The notes: generated from the sequence alone by a model not told the origin. Counted from the stretch's first letter, positions 20,780 to 33,781 are shown. The stretch: DNA of 64,000 bases from Saussurea involucrata (GCA_033807775.1 CM066321.1:234662350-234726349); one strand, 5' to 3'. Translations and numbers: made by a program.

Positions 20780-21193
20780 TTATAACCAACACTTTAACAT
20801 TTTTTTGGATGAATAACACCAACTTTTTAAAAAAAAAAACACTAACATTTATTTTATAAAACTCACTCTAACATTTAATTTTTAAAAAAACACTCTCTTT
20901 TTATAACCAAAAAAACACTAACATACTTTTTTTATAAAAAAAATTTAACATTTATTTCTATAAATAACACCAACTTTTAAAAAAAAACACTAACTTATTT
21001 TTTATAAACTCACTCTAACATTTATTTATAACAAAACACTCTTTTTATAACAAAAAAACAACAAAGTTTACATATTATATATTTCAAAATTTTAAGATAA
21101 CAACAAAGTTTAAACAACAATATTCAAACAACAAAGTTTAAACCACAACATTCAAACAACAAAGTTCAAACAACAAAGTTTACATATCATATA
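20780..21193. other. A-rich simple repeats in the same intron
   Basis: Degenerate repeats of AACACTAACATTTATTTTATAA and AACAACAAAGTTTA type occur, with no coding potential. The stretch is interrupted at 21193/21194 by the Sirevirus and resumes at 35104. Confidence 0.6.
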
Positions 21194-22214
21194 TGTTGGG
21201 TCACCAAAGATTTGAAATTGAGTCACCGATGTTTTCCCTAAAATCCTACTTAGAATATTTTAGTTTGGTTCTTCATATGACTTGTACATTATAGCAACTG
21301 TTCGGTGAAGTCGAAGATCAACCGAAACCAAGCTTGAAGACTCTCTACTTGTGGAAAATAGAAGACTCTTCTCAACAAACAAACAAGTCATCATTCACCG
21401 AAGTTGTCCTCACAATTCGGTGAAAAACATGTCCACCGATTTTGTTCTCACAAATCGATGGTCAACATCTCCACCGATAATGCTTGCATTATTCGGTGGA
21501 CATCTTCCACCGATGTGGTCTTCAGAAATCGGTGGAACTCTTCCCACTGATGAGGATACTTAAATCGGTGGGATCTTTGTGAAATTGGTTTCCTTGCAGA
21601 TGTTTTCAAAGACCAATGACAATTGTATCGGTGAAACATCATCGGTATGATTGTCTTGGAATCCACATCAAGAAGATCATTTACTTCGGGACAAAATCTT
21701 CTTACAGGCAAAAGCAACCTTTTGTCTTATTATCTTTTTGGAAGATGTCCCTTCAGCATGGCTTCTATTCCTTGTTTCAAGAAAAAGGTGATAGTGACTT
21801 ATCAGCTTTTTAGAAGTCCACTGGTACTTTTCCAAAGACCATTGGTTCGTTGCAAGTGACTTGAGGATAATAGTACCATGCATTTAATGCTCAGTACCTT
21901 ATCCTCACTATAAAAGGAAGATGAAGACTCCATACAAATCACGCTTTCTGGATTTCTCTCAGTGCAAGATTTTCATATTGCTTGATAACCTTATAGCCTT
22001 ACTCTTAGTGTTCTCTGCTGTATTGTTTAGTTTACTTTGTGAAAGATTGTTAGAATAGTTTATCTGTTCTTTTCCGCAACAGTCTTTAAGTTTCTTTGTG
22101 TAATTCTAGTTGAAAGATTTTCAATATAAAGAATTAAAATTGTGAAAATTTTGAGTATTGTATTCAACCCCCCCCCCCCTTCTACAATACTTGTTAAGCC
22201 ATCTGGGACTAACA
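21194..22214 (+). repeat. 5' LTR of element 2
   Basis: The 1021-bp LTR carries TATA box TATAAAA at 21909-21915 and a C run at about 22171-22180. Positions 21430-21570 hold several hairpins made of CCACCGAT and ATCGGTGG arms, for example around the CCACCGATAATGC/GCATTATTCGGTGG pair. Confidence 0.93.
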
Positions 22215-22216
22215 AG

Positions 22217-22228
22217 TGGTATCAGAGC
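22217..22228 (+). promoter_or_regulatory. Primer binding site, element 2
   Basis: TGGTATCAGAGC lies 2 bp after the LTR and is complementary to initiator-Met tRNA. Confidence 0.92.
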
Positions 22229-22259
22229 AGAAAGTTTAATCCCATAAACTTGATATGCG

Positions 22260-24962
22260 ATGGTTGCCTCTTCTTCTTCTACAATTGAAAACTCTTTTCA
22301 AAACAACTTTTCTGAGAATGGCTCCATAACCAAACCTCCTAAGTTTAATGCTAACAACTTCTCTTTGTGGAAGAGCCGCATGATGCTATTCATGGAGGGA
22401 GTGGATACTAGATATCCAACCATTCTCAAAGAGGGGCCTATCATCCCCAGAGTTTGGGCTCGCTGTGAAACGCAGAGGCCTGGTAAAGAAAATTTGGAAA
22501 AAGAATTATCTAGTGATTCTGATGAAGAAAAATCCAGTGCTACTGGTCGTTACATCCTCAAAAATCCTAAGAAATATACTGATGAGGAAAAACGTTTGGT
22601 CTCTCTCGACTCTAAGCTAAGAGCAATTATTGCACTCTCTCTTCCTGATGAGGTCTATCACTCTCTGGTTAACTTTGAAACTGCCAAAGAGATGTGGACC
22701 ACACTGTGTGTACTGTACGAAGGTACTGTGGAAGTAAAGAAATGTAAAAAGATTGGTCTCATTAGAAAATATGAACTCTTTGCTTTTGAAAAAGTATAAT
22801 CTCTTCCTAGCTACTATAATCGCTTCAACTCTCTCTTAAATGATCTGAAGTTATTGGGCAGAGTCTATGATAATGAGGAAGTCTTAAGCAAGTTCATGGA
22901 TTGTCTTCCAGATTTTTGGGAGAATATATGTACTTGCATTAAAACTACCAAGGACCTTGAGTTCATGCCCTTAACTGTCCTTTATGGAACTCTCTTCAAT
23001 TTTGAGCAAACAAAGTTACAAAGGAAATCTTTCATCAAAGAGATAAAGAGCTATTCTATAGCTCTTGTCAGTGAAAGCTCCAAGAAATCTCAAAATGTTC
23101 CTAGAATCACCTATCCGTCATCAGACTCTGACAATGACAGCCAAAATAACTCTACCAACCAAACGGAGGCATATCTTAGTGATGCTGATGATGAAGGTGA
23201 GGAAATTATGGTTGAACATTTGTCTGAAGAAATGGCAATGATGGCTGGCTCTAAGAACAAATTTCGTCCTTTCATCAAATCCAGAAGCTTTAGAAAATCT
23301 TCTGCTTCCAAGACTTCATCTGATAAGTCAAATGAAGAGTGCTTTAACTGTGGCAAGAAAGGACACTTTGCATCTGAGTGTAGGAGTAAGCGTGTTACTA
23401 AGTCTAGGAACCCATCCTCTGACAAATATTCTTCAAAGAATGAGAAACCCAGAAATAATCCTTTCAAATCAAACTTTTCCAAAAAGGATTCCCAGCCCTC
23501 TTCCTTAGACCATCAGGAGCGCGCTGAGAAGTATAAAGCCAAGTACAAGAAAGAGAAAGAAAGAAGTGAGGGTCTTGAAAGAAAAGGAAAAGGTCTAATG
23601 GCAGAAACTCATAACTGGGATGAAGAAGACACCTCTGACAGTGATTCTAACAATATGTGCTTCATGGCCATTTCTGAAGAGATGGAGGATTCTGACAAAA
23701 CTATCTCTCCAATGGCTCTTGTGTCGACTGGGTGCTCGACAGCTTATGCTCAGGTACATCCTTTTAATGATATGAGTGATAGTGAAAAGATAGATGCGTA
23801 TGAATCTTTAACTAAAGACTTTTATTCTGTCAAAGATAGCAAGAATAGAAAATCTGCTCAAGTGAAAGAACTCAAATCTGAACTTGAAATTTGCATGTCT
23901 AAGCTTAAAAAGTTTGAGTAAACCAAAGTTGAGCTTGAGGACTTGAAAACTATAAATCATGTGATTTCAAAAGAAAAGAACTCGCTTTTTAAGGAACATA
24001 AAAAGGAGCAAGGGGTTGTAAGAAAATGGACAGATTCTTCAAAAAATCTTGAACATCTCTTTCAAAGTCAAATCAGTGGAAAGAGCAAATTCGGTCTAGG
24101 ATTTGGCAAAGTCTATCCTGAAGTTTCTTCCCATGCACTTATTCCTATCTCCAGTGTGTGGGATGATGCATCTGATTCAAGTTCTTGTGATTCCATCTCC
24201 TTAAATTCTTTAGATCTGGGTGAAGCTCGAAAATTTGGAATATTTATAAAAGCAAAAGAGGCTTCCTCAATTCAATTCATTGAGGAACTTGACTCTGATG
24301 AAATTTCAAAACTCATCCCTGATCTCTCAAAAAGATCAACCTTTGATGAAGCCTCATCCTCAAACTCCTCAAAAGTCTCCTTGCTGAAAAAATCAAACCA
24401 CACTGATGTCAACACCGATGATCCTCCAATACCTCTCCATGAGTTATTAAAGTCTATTCACATAGATGAATACTCTGAACCTAAGCCCTCAAAGATTCCC
24501 AAAAGAGAACCTCAAGTTCCCACAAAAGGTTTTTCATATTCTGACAAAGGGAAATCGGTGGTCGAATCAGTGGCCATTTCCCATCCCAAAAGATTCACTC
24601 CAAAGAATTTTTCTGGTAACACTTCTAGTCTTCCTATTCCAAGATCTGTTCTTTTGAAAAAGTCAAACCCCAAAGAATCATCCAACTCTCCAATCCACAA
24701 CTCTGACAAAGGAATTCCTGGGTCCAAACCTCTTGCTTTGTTCTCTTCTAACACGGTAATAAAACCTAATGTTAAAAGCCTAAACAGGAAAAGTGGTCAT
24801 AGTGTTAAAAAGATTTTTATCTATAGAAAATGCTATAACTGTGGTGACACGTTTCACATGGCTAAGGATTGTCCCAAGGAAAGAATAGATAGAACCAATT
24901 CAAAGGACTCAGTTTCTTCTAACCCCAAAGGACCCATTACAAAATGGGTACCAAAGAACTAA
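22260..24962 (+). pseudogene. Gag of element 2, two in-frame stops
   Basis: One 900-codon frame runs from ATG 22260 to KWVPKN-TAA at 24962, interrupted only by TAA at 22797-22799 and TAA at 23919-23921. The frame does not change across either stop. It has the plant Copia gag core (LWKSRMMLFMEG; MWTTLCVLYEG), two CCHC knuckles (CFNCGKKGHFASEC near residue 361 and CYNCGDTFHMAKDC near residue 858), and a long Lys/Glu/Ser-rich middle with coiled-coil tendency (VKELKSELEICMSKLKKFE). Both stops could come from CAA by C-to-T change. Without readthrough the product would be a short N-terminal fragment. Confidence 0.85.
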
Positions 24963-25507
24963 TCTGTGTGTGCATGCAGGTTTCTGAGCACCATCAAATA
25001 TGGTATCTGGATAGTGGGTGCTCACGTCACATGACCGGAAACAAATCTCTTCTCATCAACTATGTGTCTGGAAAGGGTCCATCTGTCACTTTTGGTGACA
25101 ACTCTAAAGGCTACACCAAAGGTTATGGAACTCTCACAAATGGATCTGTCACTTTCAATAAAGTGGCATTTGTTGAAGGTCTCATGCATAATCTTCTCAG
25201 CATTAGCCAACTGTGTGATCTTGGATATATAGTTATCTTTGAACTTTGTATCTGTACTGTTGTGGACAAAAACTTCAACGTGGTGTTATCTGGAAAAAGG
25301 ATGGAAAATGTCTATGTCATTGACATGGGACTGAGCAACAATTCATCCAATGTCTGCTTTGTGTCAGATGACTCATCCAAAAGGAACTGGTTGTGGCATA
25401 AACGTCTCTCTCATCTTAATTTCAAAACTCTCCATAAAATTTCAAATAAAGAGTTGGTGACTGGTATGCCAAAGCTGAATTTTGTCAAAGAAAAGCTGTG
25501 TGATGCA
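24944..25507 (+). pseudogene. Pol of element 2, part 1: protease and pre-integrase
   Basis: The frame (-1 relative to gag) carries the protease active site WYLDSGCSRHMTG, SVTFGDNSKGYTKGYG, MHNLLSISQLCDLG and the GAG-pre-integrase motif LWHKRLSHLNFKTLHKIS. A TGCATGCAG acceptor-like site ends at 24979, exactly at a codon boundary of this frame. The frame is cut inside the zinc-binding CDAC segment by a solo LTR, and continues at 27151 in the same phase once insert and one TSD copy are discounted. Confidence 0.88.
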
Positions 25508-27145
25508 TGTAACGACCCACTTTCCCATAACATACAGCAAATAACATATATTGCATAACGTAGTTACATTTACAGAAGGAAATACACAATACATCACAAA
25601 CGGTCTCTTCGGTCTCGAAAATACAAAAATACGTAAAAGTCTCCTAATCAACGTTCATCAAAAGCTTCCTATTCTTATCCCTTTCTTTCACTGATCCTCA
25701 ACCTGGAAAACATATTTTTGAAAACAAGATGAGGGTTAGACCAAACGGGTCTAGTGAGTTAATCACGGTCCTTTCCCAAAATCATTATAAAATCATTCAT
25801 GTAAATCCTTTGTATCAAAACCATTTATGCAAAATCCTTCATATACATTCAAGTACTACACGTATATAATTACCAATTCAAACTCGTACCTCTTGTACCT
25901 CTCATCCACCTTATTCCTCCACAATGGCCAAATTTATTGGTTGCGAGCCAATTAACACACCGGTCCAAAGCCCGGTCACGTATTATATTCCCATATAATA
26001 CTTCACGTAATTATAATATCTTAACATATTATAATCACACCCGTATGACATATTCATACAAATTATCAAGTAGTTAATATTCACATAATGTATTCCAGTA
26101 AAAATACTTTAAAGTAAAACTCACCTCGTGCGTTTATCACCAAAAACTCTTTCAAGATGATTCACGTATGTCGATCCTTCACAGAATCTGAAATCAGATA
26201 AAATACCAAATATCTCTTTTAACACTTAAACTTACGAAATTCTAAACTCAAATCGCAATGAACAGTACCCAAATCGCAATCTCCTATTGCGATTTCATCT
26301 TGAAGTCGCAACCCTCCATTGCGATTCCACCCTGGAGTCGCAACCCTCTATTGCGATTCCACCCTGGAGTCGCAACCCTCTATTGCGATTCCAAACTCGA
26401 ATCGCAACCAACTACTGCGATTCCAAGCCAAGTCGCAAACGACCATTGCGACTTCAATGCCAAGTCGCAACCAACTGTTGCGACTTCGTTGAATGTCGCA
26501 GTCGTCTATTGCGACTCCGATGAATATCTCAGTCCAGTGTTCATCTTAAAAACCCAGAATTTGTAGATTTATACTATGCATGTTTCTGGAACTTTGCAGG
26601 AATGTTTAAGACTAATAACATGACCTAAACATAAGCTTAGATTCATCAAAACATCCATTTCTAACCAAAACCCACTTAGAACTTATCTATTAAACTCAAG
26701 AACTCTTTAATGGATTAAAACACAAATAAGGTATGGATTGTTTACCTTGATTACTTCAGATTGTTCCTAGAATCACAGCAGCAACTTCTTAATTTCTTCC
26801 TTCTTCTTTCCTTCTAGCCTCTCTCGGTCTCTCTCTCAATCGAATACCACACACACACACACACACACTAGTATCTTGAGATATCACTTTAAAAATGAAC
26901 ACCTCACCCATAATAGAATGAAAGTCGGTTTGCATACTAGGAGGTGTCACATAATTACCATATAAACCCTAAACTTGATTCACTTGTCAAAATATACCCC
27001 TAACTTCTTTTATAAAAATAAAAACCTACCCCTTAACTTCCAATTAATATTAAAACTCATCCCTAAACTTTTAAATTTCACCAAACACTAATATAAAGAC
27101 TTATAAAATTCCAATTTGAATTAAATAAAATACCTGGTTATTACA
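25508..27145. mobile_element. Solo LTR inserted in pol of element 2
   Basis: The 1638-bp insert starts TGTAACGACC and ends GGTTATTACA, flanked by TSD ATGCA (25503-25507, 27146-27150). It has no coding domain, PBS or purine tract, so it is a solo LTR, probably of a Ty3/gypsy family. A minisatellite lies at 26275-26525 and a CA microsatellite at about 26850-26868. Orientation is uncertain. Confidence 0.85.
26275..26525. repeat. Minisatellite in the solo LTR
   Basis: About eight units of 30-33 bp alternate TTGCGATTCC and GAGTCGCAACC blocks, so neighbouring half-units (GCGATT/AGTCGC) can pair. Open frames over it are repeat artefacts. Confidence 0.8.
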
Positions 27146-27150
27146 ATGCA

Positions 27151-29853
27151 TGTGAAAAAGGGAAGCTCACCAAAACATCCTTCAAGACAAAGCAATGCTC
27201 TTCCATCACCCTTCCACTGCAGATGCTGCACATGGATCTATGTGGACCTGTCAGCACTCTTAGTCTAGGAGGAAAAAGGTACATTCTTGTAATTGTTGAT
27301 GAATTTACCAGATATACTTGGGTCTTTTTTCTCAGGTACAAAAGTGATGCTACTGAAGAAATCATCAATTTTGTCAAGAAAAATGAAGTTCTGAATGGCC
27401 AACTTGTTCGATCAGTAAGAAGTGATAATGGCACTGAATTCAGAAACAGTGCTCTTGAAAACTTCTTTACTGAGAAAGGAATTTCTCAGAACTTTTCTGC
27501 AGTACGAACTCCACAACAAAATGGAGTGGTGGAAAGGAAAAATAGAACTCTGTGTGAGGCTGCCAGATCCATGCTAAGTGAATCAAATCTACCTACCTAT
27601 TTTTGGGCTGAAGCTGTTAATACTGCTTGTTTTACCCAAAACAGGTCGGTAATCTCTAAAAGGCATGATAAAACCCCATATGAAATTTTCCATGGCAGAA
27701 AACCAAATATTGGCTTTCTTCATGTGTTCGGCTGTGTGTGTTTTATTCTAAATGATAGTGACAACCTTGGGAAGTTTGATCCCAAAGCTGATGAAGGAAT
27801 TTTTGTTGGATACTCTCTTTCCTCCAAAGCATATCGTGTGTTCAACCTAAGGAGAAAATGCATTGATGAATCTATTCATGTCAAGTTTGATGATTTGAGA
27901 TCCTCATCTCTTCCAAATGATGATGATGATGAACTACACAGATGGATCTCCTCATGCATCGGTAATGCTCCCCAAACCAACTCCACCAATGCTTCTCCCA
28001 TTACATTGAACCCACCAATTCCTTCTACCGAAAATAATCAAGTTGGGTCACCTTCTATATCTCCCACCGAAATTGACCATGTCACCACCGATGTACCTTT
28101 TCCCACCGACGCTCATCCCTCCACCGATCCCATTGCCTCACACCGAACCTCTGATCCCACTACTTCTTCACCCCAAACACAAAACATTCCACCACCTTTA
28201 CCTCCTGCAACCAAATGGACCAAAGATCACCCCATAGACCAAATCATAGGTGATCAGCAAGCAGGTGTCCAAACTCGTAGAGGAGTTGGAAATATTTGTC
28301 TCTATGTGAATTTTCTCTCTCTTATTGAACCCAAAAAGATTGATGAAGCTCTCTCAGATCCTTGTTGGATCACTGCCATGCAAGAAGAACTTTCTCAGTT
28401 TGAGAGAAACAAAGTTTGGAGATTGGTTCCCAGACCTCGAAAGAAGACAATCATTGGAACCAAATGGATATTCAGAAACAAGATGGATGAAGATGGTACA
28501 GTTATCAGAAACAAGGCCAGACTAGTAGCTCAAGGATACAGACAGGAAGAGGGCATTGACTATGATGAAACATTTGCCCCTGTTGCAAGACTTGAAGCTA
28601 TAAGAATCTTTCTGGCTCATGCTGCCTACAGAAATTTTAGGGTCTTTCAAATGGATGTTAAAAGTGCCTTCCTCAATGGGGAACTTGCAGAGGAAGTCTA
28701 TGTGAAACAACCTCCTGGCTTTGAAGACTCAACTCATCCAGACTATGTGTACAGACTTGACAAGGCTCTTTATGGTCTCAAGCAAGCTCCTCGTGCTTGG
28801 TATGACACTCTTGCCAACTTCCTTCTAAATCATGGATATTCTAGAGGTAAAATCGAAACCACTCTCTTCATCAAGGAAACCTCAGGTAATCTCATTCTTG
28901 TCCAAATCTATGTTGATGACATCATCTTTGGTGCCACTGATGAATCACTTTGTGATGAGTTTGCTTCTCTCATGATGAGTGAATATGAGATGAGCATGAT
29001 GGGAGAGCTTACATTCTTTTTGGGCCTTCAGGTCAAACACACTTCAGAAGGAATTTTTATAAACCAAAGTAAATATATTCGTGACCTTCTGAAGAAATTC
29101 AACTTTTTAGATAGCTCTCCTATGAAAACTCCCATGGCACCACCTTTGAAACTCAATGCTGATCTTAAAGGTGAATCTGTGGACATTACCCTTTATCGAG
29201 GAATGATTGGTTCTCTTCTGTACTTAACTGCTAGCAGACCGGATATTATGTTTGCTACTTGTCTATGTGCCCGTTATCAGGCCAATCCTAAAGAATCACA
29301 TTTAAAGGCTGTAAAACGGATTTTTCGGTATCTTAAGGGTACCTTGCACTTGGGTCTTTGGTATCCCAAAGACTCAGGTTTTGAACTAATTGGGTATTCA
29401 GATTCAGACTATGCAGGTTCCCAGATTGATAGAAAGAGTACTACAGGAAGCTGCCAACTTCTTGGTGGTAAACTGGTAAGTTGGTCCAGCAAGAAACAAA
29501 ACTCTGTGTCAACCTCTACTGCTGAGGCTGAATATGTAGCTGCTGGAAGCTGTTGTGCTCAGATCCTGTGGATGAGAAACCAACTAAGGGACTATGCTCA
29601 AATCTTCTCCAAAGTCCCAATTCTGTGTGATAATTCAAGTGCAATAGCTATTGCAAACAATCCTGTTCTTCATTCCAGATCCAAGCACATAGATATCAGA
29701 TATCATTTCATTAGGGATCACATATCCAAAGGAGACGTTGAGTTACATTTCATTCCCACCGATCTACAGCTTGCTGATCTGTTCACCAAACCTCTAGATG
29801 AAGCCAGGTTCAACTTCCTAATAAGTGAACTTGGTATGTGTAACTTTCAATAA
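27151..29853 (+). pseudogene. Pol of element 2, part 2: integrase, RT, RNase H
   Basis: This frame has no internal stop and would encode the rest of a Copia polyprotein. The integrase catalytic triad is Asp in MDLCGP (27235), Asp in VRSDNGTEF (27424) and Glu in QNGVVERKNR (27532). A CACCGA-rich variable linker follows at about 27960-28150. RT shows WIFRNKMDEDG, FAPVARLEAIR, QMDVKSAFLNG, LYGLKQAPRAWY and the catalytic YVDD at 28909-28920. RNase H shows GYSDSDYAGSQIDRKSTTG, STAEAEYVAA and LCDNSSAIAIANN. It ends LADLFTKPL...MCNFQ. All key residues are present; the only lesion I see is the solo LTR upstream. Confidence 0.93.
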
Positions 29854-30392
29854 TCGGTGGACACTCTCTCAGTTTCTCCTTTTCCACCGATCTCACATCG
29901 GTGGACACTTTCTCTTCACCGATTCTCTTTCCTTCACTGAAATAACATTTCGGTGGTTCCAATTCTGAGTGTTCAAATCTGTGTGCTTTCTACACCGAAA
30001 CCCACCCCCGATTCAACTCCGAAGCCTCCACTGAAATCACATATCGGTGGACTCAATCTCTTGTTAATATCCTAAAGTCCACCGACGCCTCTCAAGCCTT
30101 AACACCGAAGTCTTTTCGGTGTTCAAAAACAGCTACACCGACATCTTTCTTGAACTTCGGTAGAAAAGTATAACACCGACGTGTTTACACCGAAATACAA
30201 ATCTCTGTACACCGAAATCAACCAATTCCCAAATCTTATCGAATACGCTTCCCCATGCTTCCATAAGCCGAAAAACCCTAAGTGTCAGGATGAGATGTGA
30301 CCCTTCCCATTCCAAGCCGTATTCTTTCACGCATCCCAAAACCTCATCATGACTTTTCATAATTTCTTTTAAAAACCGTTCCCTCTCACCCT
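29854..30392 (+). other. CACCGAT-rich spacer between pol and aORF
   Basis: About 20 copies of CACCGA or TCGGTG occur in 540 bp in both orientations, so many short hairpins can form. There is no open frame of note. Sireviruses are known to carry repeated CACCG palindromes near LTRs and 3' of pol, and this fits. Confidence 0.75.
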
Positions 30393-30400
30393 TATAAAAA
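30393..30400 (+). promoter_or_regulatory. Internal TATA box upstream of aORF, element 2
   Basis: TATAAAAA lies 136 bp before the aORF ATG at 30529. Between them is a leader rich in TCTCTC/CCTC. The layout matches 6738-6745 in element 1. Confidence 0.5.
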
Positions 30401-30528
30401 CCCATCTTCCTCAACACCTCTGATTCTCTCAAACCTGCAAATCTCTCGAACCCCTCTCATCTCTCAACCCTTCTTCTCCATTATCATACTTCCCACACTT
30501 GATCTCTCTCTCGACCTCATCTCACTCA

Positions 30529-33500
30529 ATGGCATCTTCCAGAAATGCAACTCCCACACGGTTTGAAGACCTCAAGTTCAACCCATGCAATCATGTCGCT
30601 CGTTTCGAATCAGATCCATCTCATCCCGAGTTCTCCACGATAGCTAAGTTTCTCACTCGCTCCCCTCTTCTTCATGCTTTTTCTTGCAACCCCAAGATGA
30701 GCAAAATGCTCATTGGGAATTTTTGGTTAACCTGTGTGTACGATCCCTCAAACGAAGCCATTCACGCCTCCATTCTTACCAATGAAGAAGGTGATCACGA
30801 CCTTACGTTTGGGGTCGACGATGTCCGCCTCGCCCTAAAAATTGACGCTTTTCCAACCTACGAAGACATGTTTGTGGAAACCATACATGAAGATGTTATT
30901 CAAACAATCGGCTATGTGATCGACGATTCCTCCAAAAGTTCTAAAGGCCCCGGTACTCTTCTCCGTAGAAAAATGGGAGGCATATGGAACTTCTTCTTTG
31001 CCCATGTTATTCACTGCCTCTCTCGTAAAACTAGTGGGCATGATCAATCACCGTCATACATCACAAAGCTCGCCCATGCCCTCATCTTTCAAAGAAAAGT
31101 CGACTTCGCCCAATACTTCTTTTCTGAACTTGTCGAGGTAATCAAGCATCCCAAGAAGTGTTACGTTGCCTATCCGCGATTCATCTCGATGATCATTCAG
31201 CACAAGCTCAACAAGGTATTAGAGACGGTTCGAAAATCTCAAGCGCCCCGATTCAAGTATGATTGGTCTTCCCCAGTTGTCGGTCTCAAAACACTAAATG
31301 TGGGACCTCTCGCCACCGACAACCCGTTAAGACAAGGTATGATTTCTCTCGCTCTCTCTCCCGATCTACATTGGGGCGATGCGGAAATTCCCGGATTTAA
31401 ACACCCGGAAGTTCCCGAAGCACCCCATGATGTAGTGGCCCCATCCTCCCTTACTCGAGTAAAATCGGGCGGCGCGAGAAAGAAACAACGTACGGCCCCC
31501 GATACCTCCGCACCCGCTTCTAGAACTATGCCACCGAGAGATCCCTCGGAGGCTTCCCCGGTTCAATCCCCTTCTCATAAGCGGAGGCACTCGTCTTCCC
31601 CTTCGATATCTCTTTCAAAGAGGTCTCGGAAACCATCGGCCCCACCGTCTAATCCAACTGTCGATTCTCGAAAATCGCCAGTTGTTGAACTTCAACCCTC
31701 CAGGCCAAGGGAATCCGCCATTTACCCCACCGACTCCTTTGTTGCCTCTCAAAAGGTTTCAATTGTACAATTGGAGGAACCTCAACCTACCTCCCCACTC
31801 GATTCTTTGGGTGGTGGAGATAACCTCGAGGTCTCTCCCCTCGAGGGTACTGATTTTTCACTTCACGACATTCCACCCGATCTCTATGAGATCGATGATG
31901 AAGCACAACTCGCCTTGAGTTCCCCCCCATTACCTCCACCCCCACATGATTTCTTTGATTTTCTTTTAGCGGACATTGGTTCTCCCCGAACCATCCCGTC
32001 CACCGAAGAGAATCCCACCGAGTCTCCCTCGCCGAAGAACCAATTCACACCACCGATCGTATCCCCACACCGATCACCCACCCCACACCGATCACCCACC
32101 CCACCCCGATCACCTCCTCCACCGAGAATCCTCTATACCGATGACATGTCAACTTACCTCCCAAATCTCATCACCGAAACAGATCCCCAACGCCTCCGAT
32201 TTTCTTTCCCAGAAATCGGTGGTCAGACCTCTTCAAACATTGGCCGCCCCTCTGCTTTTCTTCAATCTACCATTTCGTTGCTCTCCCAAGCAAACTCCAG
32301 AATAACCATGCTCGAGTCTCAGTTGCCATGAATTCTTCTCGATGCCATTACCGATGCCCTGCGACCGATAAATGATACAGTCTATTCCCTATCTTCAAAG
32401 TGGAGTCCTTCTCAAAAACCTCCACCGACACTACCAACACCGAGCAATCCCAATGGGAGATGGACTTGGGGGATTTCTCCTTGGTTCCCGATACCACCAC
32501 TAAAATCTTGGCTTCTCTGCACTCAAAGTTTAACAAAGTGTTTCATGAATTGGGTTTTAAGCTTCCGGTTGTTGCCGAGGGGGAGAAAACCACTGCTCGA
32601 CCGAAATTGCCATACATCAAGAGATTTACCAGCAACAAGTCTCCACCGAAAACCTCTCCGCCATCACCGAAATCACCTAATTCTTCACCGACTCATACAG
32701 GGACCACCGAATCAGTCGCTTCACCGATCAAGTCCCCATCGGCTGTGGAAATTGATGCATCAACTGAGGGGGAGCAATCCAGCAAAGCTCCCAAAGACAA
32801 AGGGAAGAAAGTTATTTCGGCCGAACTCTTGGCAAAAGAAGAAAAGAAGAAAAAGGATTTGGCTAAGTATGGGACTCGACCTGAAGGTGCTGAAACTCTT
32901 AAACTCAAGCCTCAATCCCAAGAAACCACCACCGATCTCGGTCTTTCTCCTCAGGAACTTGAGGAAGCTAAACTTGCTCAAATTGCTTTAGATAAATATA
33001 AAGCCCTCTCTATGAAAGCTGCCGAAGAAGAAGCCGCTAAAGCAAAATCCACCGATGCCATCGAAATCCAGAAATCGGTACTAAGTGCCATTGAAGAAGA
33101 AAAGAATGACGAAATAAGTTGGTATAAGAAGACCATGCACCACCGAACTAGCAGAGCCCAAATCTCAAATTGTAAAATTGCTACTTCCAAAGTCAACCCG
33201 AAGGATATCAGACTAATCGTCAACAGAGATGATGGTTTGCTGAAAAGTTTAACAGATGCTCATCTCAAAAATCTCGGCCTCACCGAATGGTATGAGATCT
33301 CTAAACATCTAGTCAAAAGTGCAAACCCGAAGAAAGACACTTTTATCAAATGCATTAAAGGTTTGATGGAAAGGATGAAGGAGATCAAAAGAAAACACAA
33401 CATCATCCTTTCCTCCGATGAAAGGGCAAAACTTCAATCGATGAAAGAAGAAATCCGTCTTCCCTTAGTCAAGAATCCTACCGACAAAGTGTTCAAAGAA

Positions 33501-33781
33501 ATGGCAACAGAAGGAAAGATCCCAAATATAAGCAACTTAAATCTTTCCCTCCCTACTTCGGTGCCATATCCTACTACGACATTGAGCCTCTCACCGATTC
33601 CCGGGCTGTTCTTCAATGATGGTTACGGTCGTGTGCTTTCTTCAGATTTGCTCAAATTGCCATAGCCGACACCCTGTTTCTTCAAGGCATCACCAACCTA
33701 TTTCCAAACATTCCCGAAGCTCAACCTTTCTTCAGAAATGTGTTGGAAGAAATCAAGCGCAGGCAAATTTCCAAAAAGTAG
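30529..33781 (+). pseudogene. Additional ORF (aORF) of element 2, broken
   Basis: ATG 30529 opens 600 codons to TGA at 32329-32331. Residues about 20-240 are the domain shared with element 1 (FSTIAKFLTRSPLLHAF, HVIHCLSRKTSG, KCYVAYPRFISMIIQHKL). A Pro/Ser-rich, basic linker follows (KRRHSSSP, KRSRKPSAPP) with PHRSPTPHRSPTP repeats and a short helix near the stop. The frame then changes (between about 32330 and 32460). A second open part to about 33490 is Lys/Glu-rich (LLAKEEKKKKDLAKYG; LEEAKLAQIALDKYK) and holds the C-terminal domain beginning NPKDIRLIVNRDDG. It changes again near 33490-33540, and the tail (SYYDIEPLTDSRAV, FAQIAIADTLFLQG) ends in TAG at 33781 with one TGA near 33617. Function is unknown. 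Confidence 0.72.

Noticed and set aside
20521..20859. 112-codon frame rich in LSCHSLKFRD repeats
   Set aside because: It is a 30-bp minisatellite whose unit length keeps any frame open.
26258..26566. 102-codon frame in the solo LTR
   Set aside because: It is produced by the TTGCGATTCC/GAGTCGCAACC minisatellite.
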